A stretch of 47,402 nt of DNA from IMG/VR virus record IMGVR_UViG_3300044695_004323, positions 1 to 47,402 of that record; one strand, given 5' to 3'. The DNA comes from a virus. Shown here in pieces: positions 46,190 to 47,402 of this stretch (within the stretch, counting starts at the first letter, position 1; every line of letters begins with the position of its first letter). The position numbers and the translations under genes are program-made. The notes beneath the pieces were generated by a model. It was given only the letters and a program-made list of their open reading frames with translations. It did no database searches and was not told where the DNA came from.

Positions 46190-47281
46190 ATGGCTGAACC
46201 TTTTGGGCCTGACGCCGAGCTGGAGGCCCGGGCCGAGCGGCTTCGGCAGGCGCGTCTCGCACTGGCCAAGAGCCGCCGGACTGAGCCGCAGTTGCGGAAA
46301 GGCCTTGGCCTTCCTTACGGGCCGCTATCGCCGGAGCAGTCGCTGGCTGTGTCGGAGGCGGACTCGCAGTCGTACCACGGCAGCCCCGAAGCCCGGGCCG
46401 TGGAGTTCGCAGAGAAGTCTTATGAGCAGGGAGTCGAAGACCACCCCCAAAACCTCCTGGCCTCTGCCATGGCCGGCGCAAAGAAGATGAGTGTGCCGGA
46501 GCTGTCGGGTTTTCAGTGGGCGTACACAAACCCCAGCCTGCTGACGGCCGTGCCGCGGTCGGACGACGATAGGCTGGCCAACGCCCGCCAGATGTACATC
46601 CTGGACAAGATTCGACCTCACACTCAGCGGCACCCATCAGGCAGCCCCCTGGCGATTGACAACTACCACGGCCCAGGGAGTGACATCCTTCAGGAGGCCA
46701 TGGTCAGTGACATGTACTTTCAGCAAAACCCGGACATCCGCAAGATGCTGGAGTCGCCTTATAGGTACGTGCCGGAAGGCTATACGCCCGAAATGGAGAA
46801 GCTCTCTCCCGAGCAGCTGATCACTGAACCGCTGAACCGTGCGACTAGCGCATTGTATGGCGGCCTGGGGCGGTTCTCTGACAACTACCTCGCTTTCGGG
46901 CGGGACATGGCGCGTGGGCAGGGCGGATCTGCCTTCAAGGACTTTGCTTACGCAATCCCCAACCTTGTCAGTCCGGTGTTCCACCGCGGTGGTCCCGGGT
47001 CCGAGCAGGACTGGCGGCCTGATGCCGGTTCGATGGCTTTGCCTATTGAAGCGGCCGGCCAGCTGCCGTTTTTGTTTTACCGGGGCGTCATGCCCAAGCG
47101 AACCTTGCCGGCCGGAGAGCGAATCCGCCAGCTGGTCGATCCGGAAGTACTGAACGCCGCATACAGGTCCGCGGCGCGGCGTCACCACCCGGACGTGGGC
47201 GGCACAACCGAGGCCATGCAGATACTCAACCGACTGCGAGACATGGGCGACGTGCAGGGTATCGCTCGCATGGCGCAGTGA
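46190..47281 (+). CDS. Polyvalent-type protein with C-terminal J-domain-like HPD motif
   Basis: 363 residues. N-terminus helical and charged, with SQSYHGSP near residue 60 echoing the ART-like YHGS motif, then helical and Pro-rich linkers. The last 45 residues (LNAAYRSAARRHHPDVGGTT and the following helix) match helix II, the HPD loop (333-335) and helix III of a DnaJ J-domain, where HPD stimulates DnaK ATPase. It could recruit host Hsp70 after injection or during assembly. Confidence 0.6.
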   Translation: MAEPFGPDAELEARAERLRQARLALAKSRRTEPQLRKGLGLPYGPLSPEQSLAVSEADSQSYHGSPEARAVEFAEKSYEQGVEDHPQNLLASAMAGAKKMSVPELSGFQWAYTNPSLLTAVPRSDDDRLANARQMYILDKIRPHTQRHPSGSPLAIDNYHGPGSDILQEAMVSDMYFQQNPDIRKMLESPYRYVPEGYTPEMEKLSPEQLITEPLNRATSALYGGLGRFSDNYLAFGRDMARGQGGSAFKDFAYAIPNLVSPVFHRGGPGSEQDWRPDAGSMALPIEAAGQLPFLFYRGVMPKRTLPAGERIRQLVDPEVLNAAYRSAARRHHPDVGGTTEAMQILNRLRDMGDVQGIARMAQ

Positions 47282-47353
47282 AAATCGGATTGCGGCATCA
47301 GGGTCACGGACATTCTTTCCACAGGCACACCCCCCTAGCCTGAGAGGAAAGAC

Positions 47354-47402
47354 ATGAGCGACGAAGCACCGCAGGTTGATACGCCGGAGAGCCCGGCACC
47401 TG
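47354..47402 (+). CDS. Start of a gene cut by the window edge
   Basis: ATG preceded by GAGGAAAG; only the first 16 residues are visible (MSDEAPQVDTPESPAP). The acidic Pro-rich start resembles phage scaffold or portal N-termini, but no call is possible. The frame continues past the edge. Confidence 0.5.
   Translation, partial: MSDEAPQVDTPESPAP

Noticed and set aside
1-47402. CRISPR array, rRNA genes or complete tRNA genes
   Set aside because: No regularly spaced identical repeats with unique spacers, no rRNA-like segment and no full cloverleaf were seen on reading; a tRNAscan or CRISPR search was not possible here.

Overview
The window is most of a tailed double-stranded DNA bacteriophage (or prophage) genome with high GC content. 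The virion genes look podovirus-like: tail fibre, tail-nozzle-type protein, small Ala/Gln-rich internal proteins and a 1192-residue ejection-type protein. The genes are packed with ATGA or TGATG stop/start overlaps. Terminase, portal and major capsid genes are not visible and presumably lie beyond the two edges; a tail-fibre gene is cut at the left and a new gene starts at the right edge. The host cannot be read from the sequence. A tyrosine integrase and a serine recombinase suggest a temperate or integrating life style.

Layout. (1) 1-16.1 kb, rightward: tail and internal virion proteins. (2) 16.1-17.1 kb: a convergent tyrosine integrase and a short intergenic stretch with a tRNA-like half and a hairpin, a candidate attachment site. 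(3) 17.1-29 kb, rightward: RecE-type exonuclease, ERF annealing protein, SSB, SF2 helicase, an HTH protein, many tiny genes, an HNH gene preceded by a strongly structured putative RNA, a Holliday-junction-resolvase-like nuclease, a subtilisin-like and a papain-like protease interleaved with small membrane proteins (probable lysis or envelope module), and a sigma-like factor. (4) 28.9-39.3 kb, leftward: about 28 small early-type genes including a serine recombinase, a DUF932 protein, an HTH protein, a tandem group of AAPELL proteins, a sliding-clamp-like protein and a GP88-like protein, separated by intrinsic terminator-like structures. (5) 39.3-41.8 kb: a very GC-rich control region with iteron-like repeats, a 13-bp-arm dyad, a near-consensus promoter, two covarying repeated hairpins and an attenuator-like pair of hairpins. 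(6) 41.8-47.4 kb, rightward: proteins resembling pieces of phage polyvalent (ejected) proteins (GHEGR domain, ADP-ribosyltransferase-like, degenerate HExxH peptidase-like, J-domain-like HPD), small conserved virion-region proteins, a Cys-rich protein and an HNH gene flanked by an 18-bp duplication.

How it may work together: exonuclease, ERF, SSB, helicase and resolvase form a recombination/replication set. The leftward operon is the probable early takeover set, the sigma-like protein may switch on late genes, and the two proteases with membrane micro-proteins may replace a conventional endolysin cassette, since none was recognised. The most unusual items are the structured RNA upstream of the HNH gene at 23.4-24.1 kb, the HNH insertion at 44.6-45.2 kb, the repeat-rich control region at 39.3-41.8 kb and the dual-protease module.
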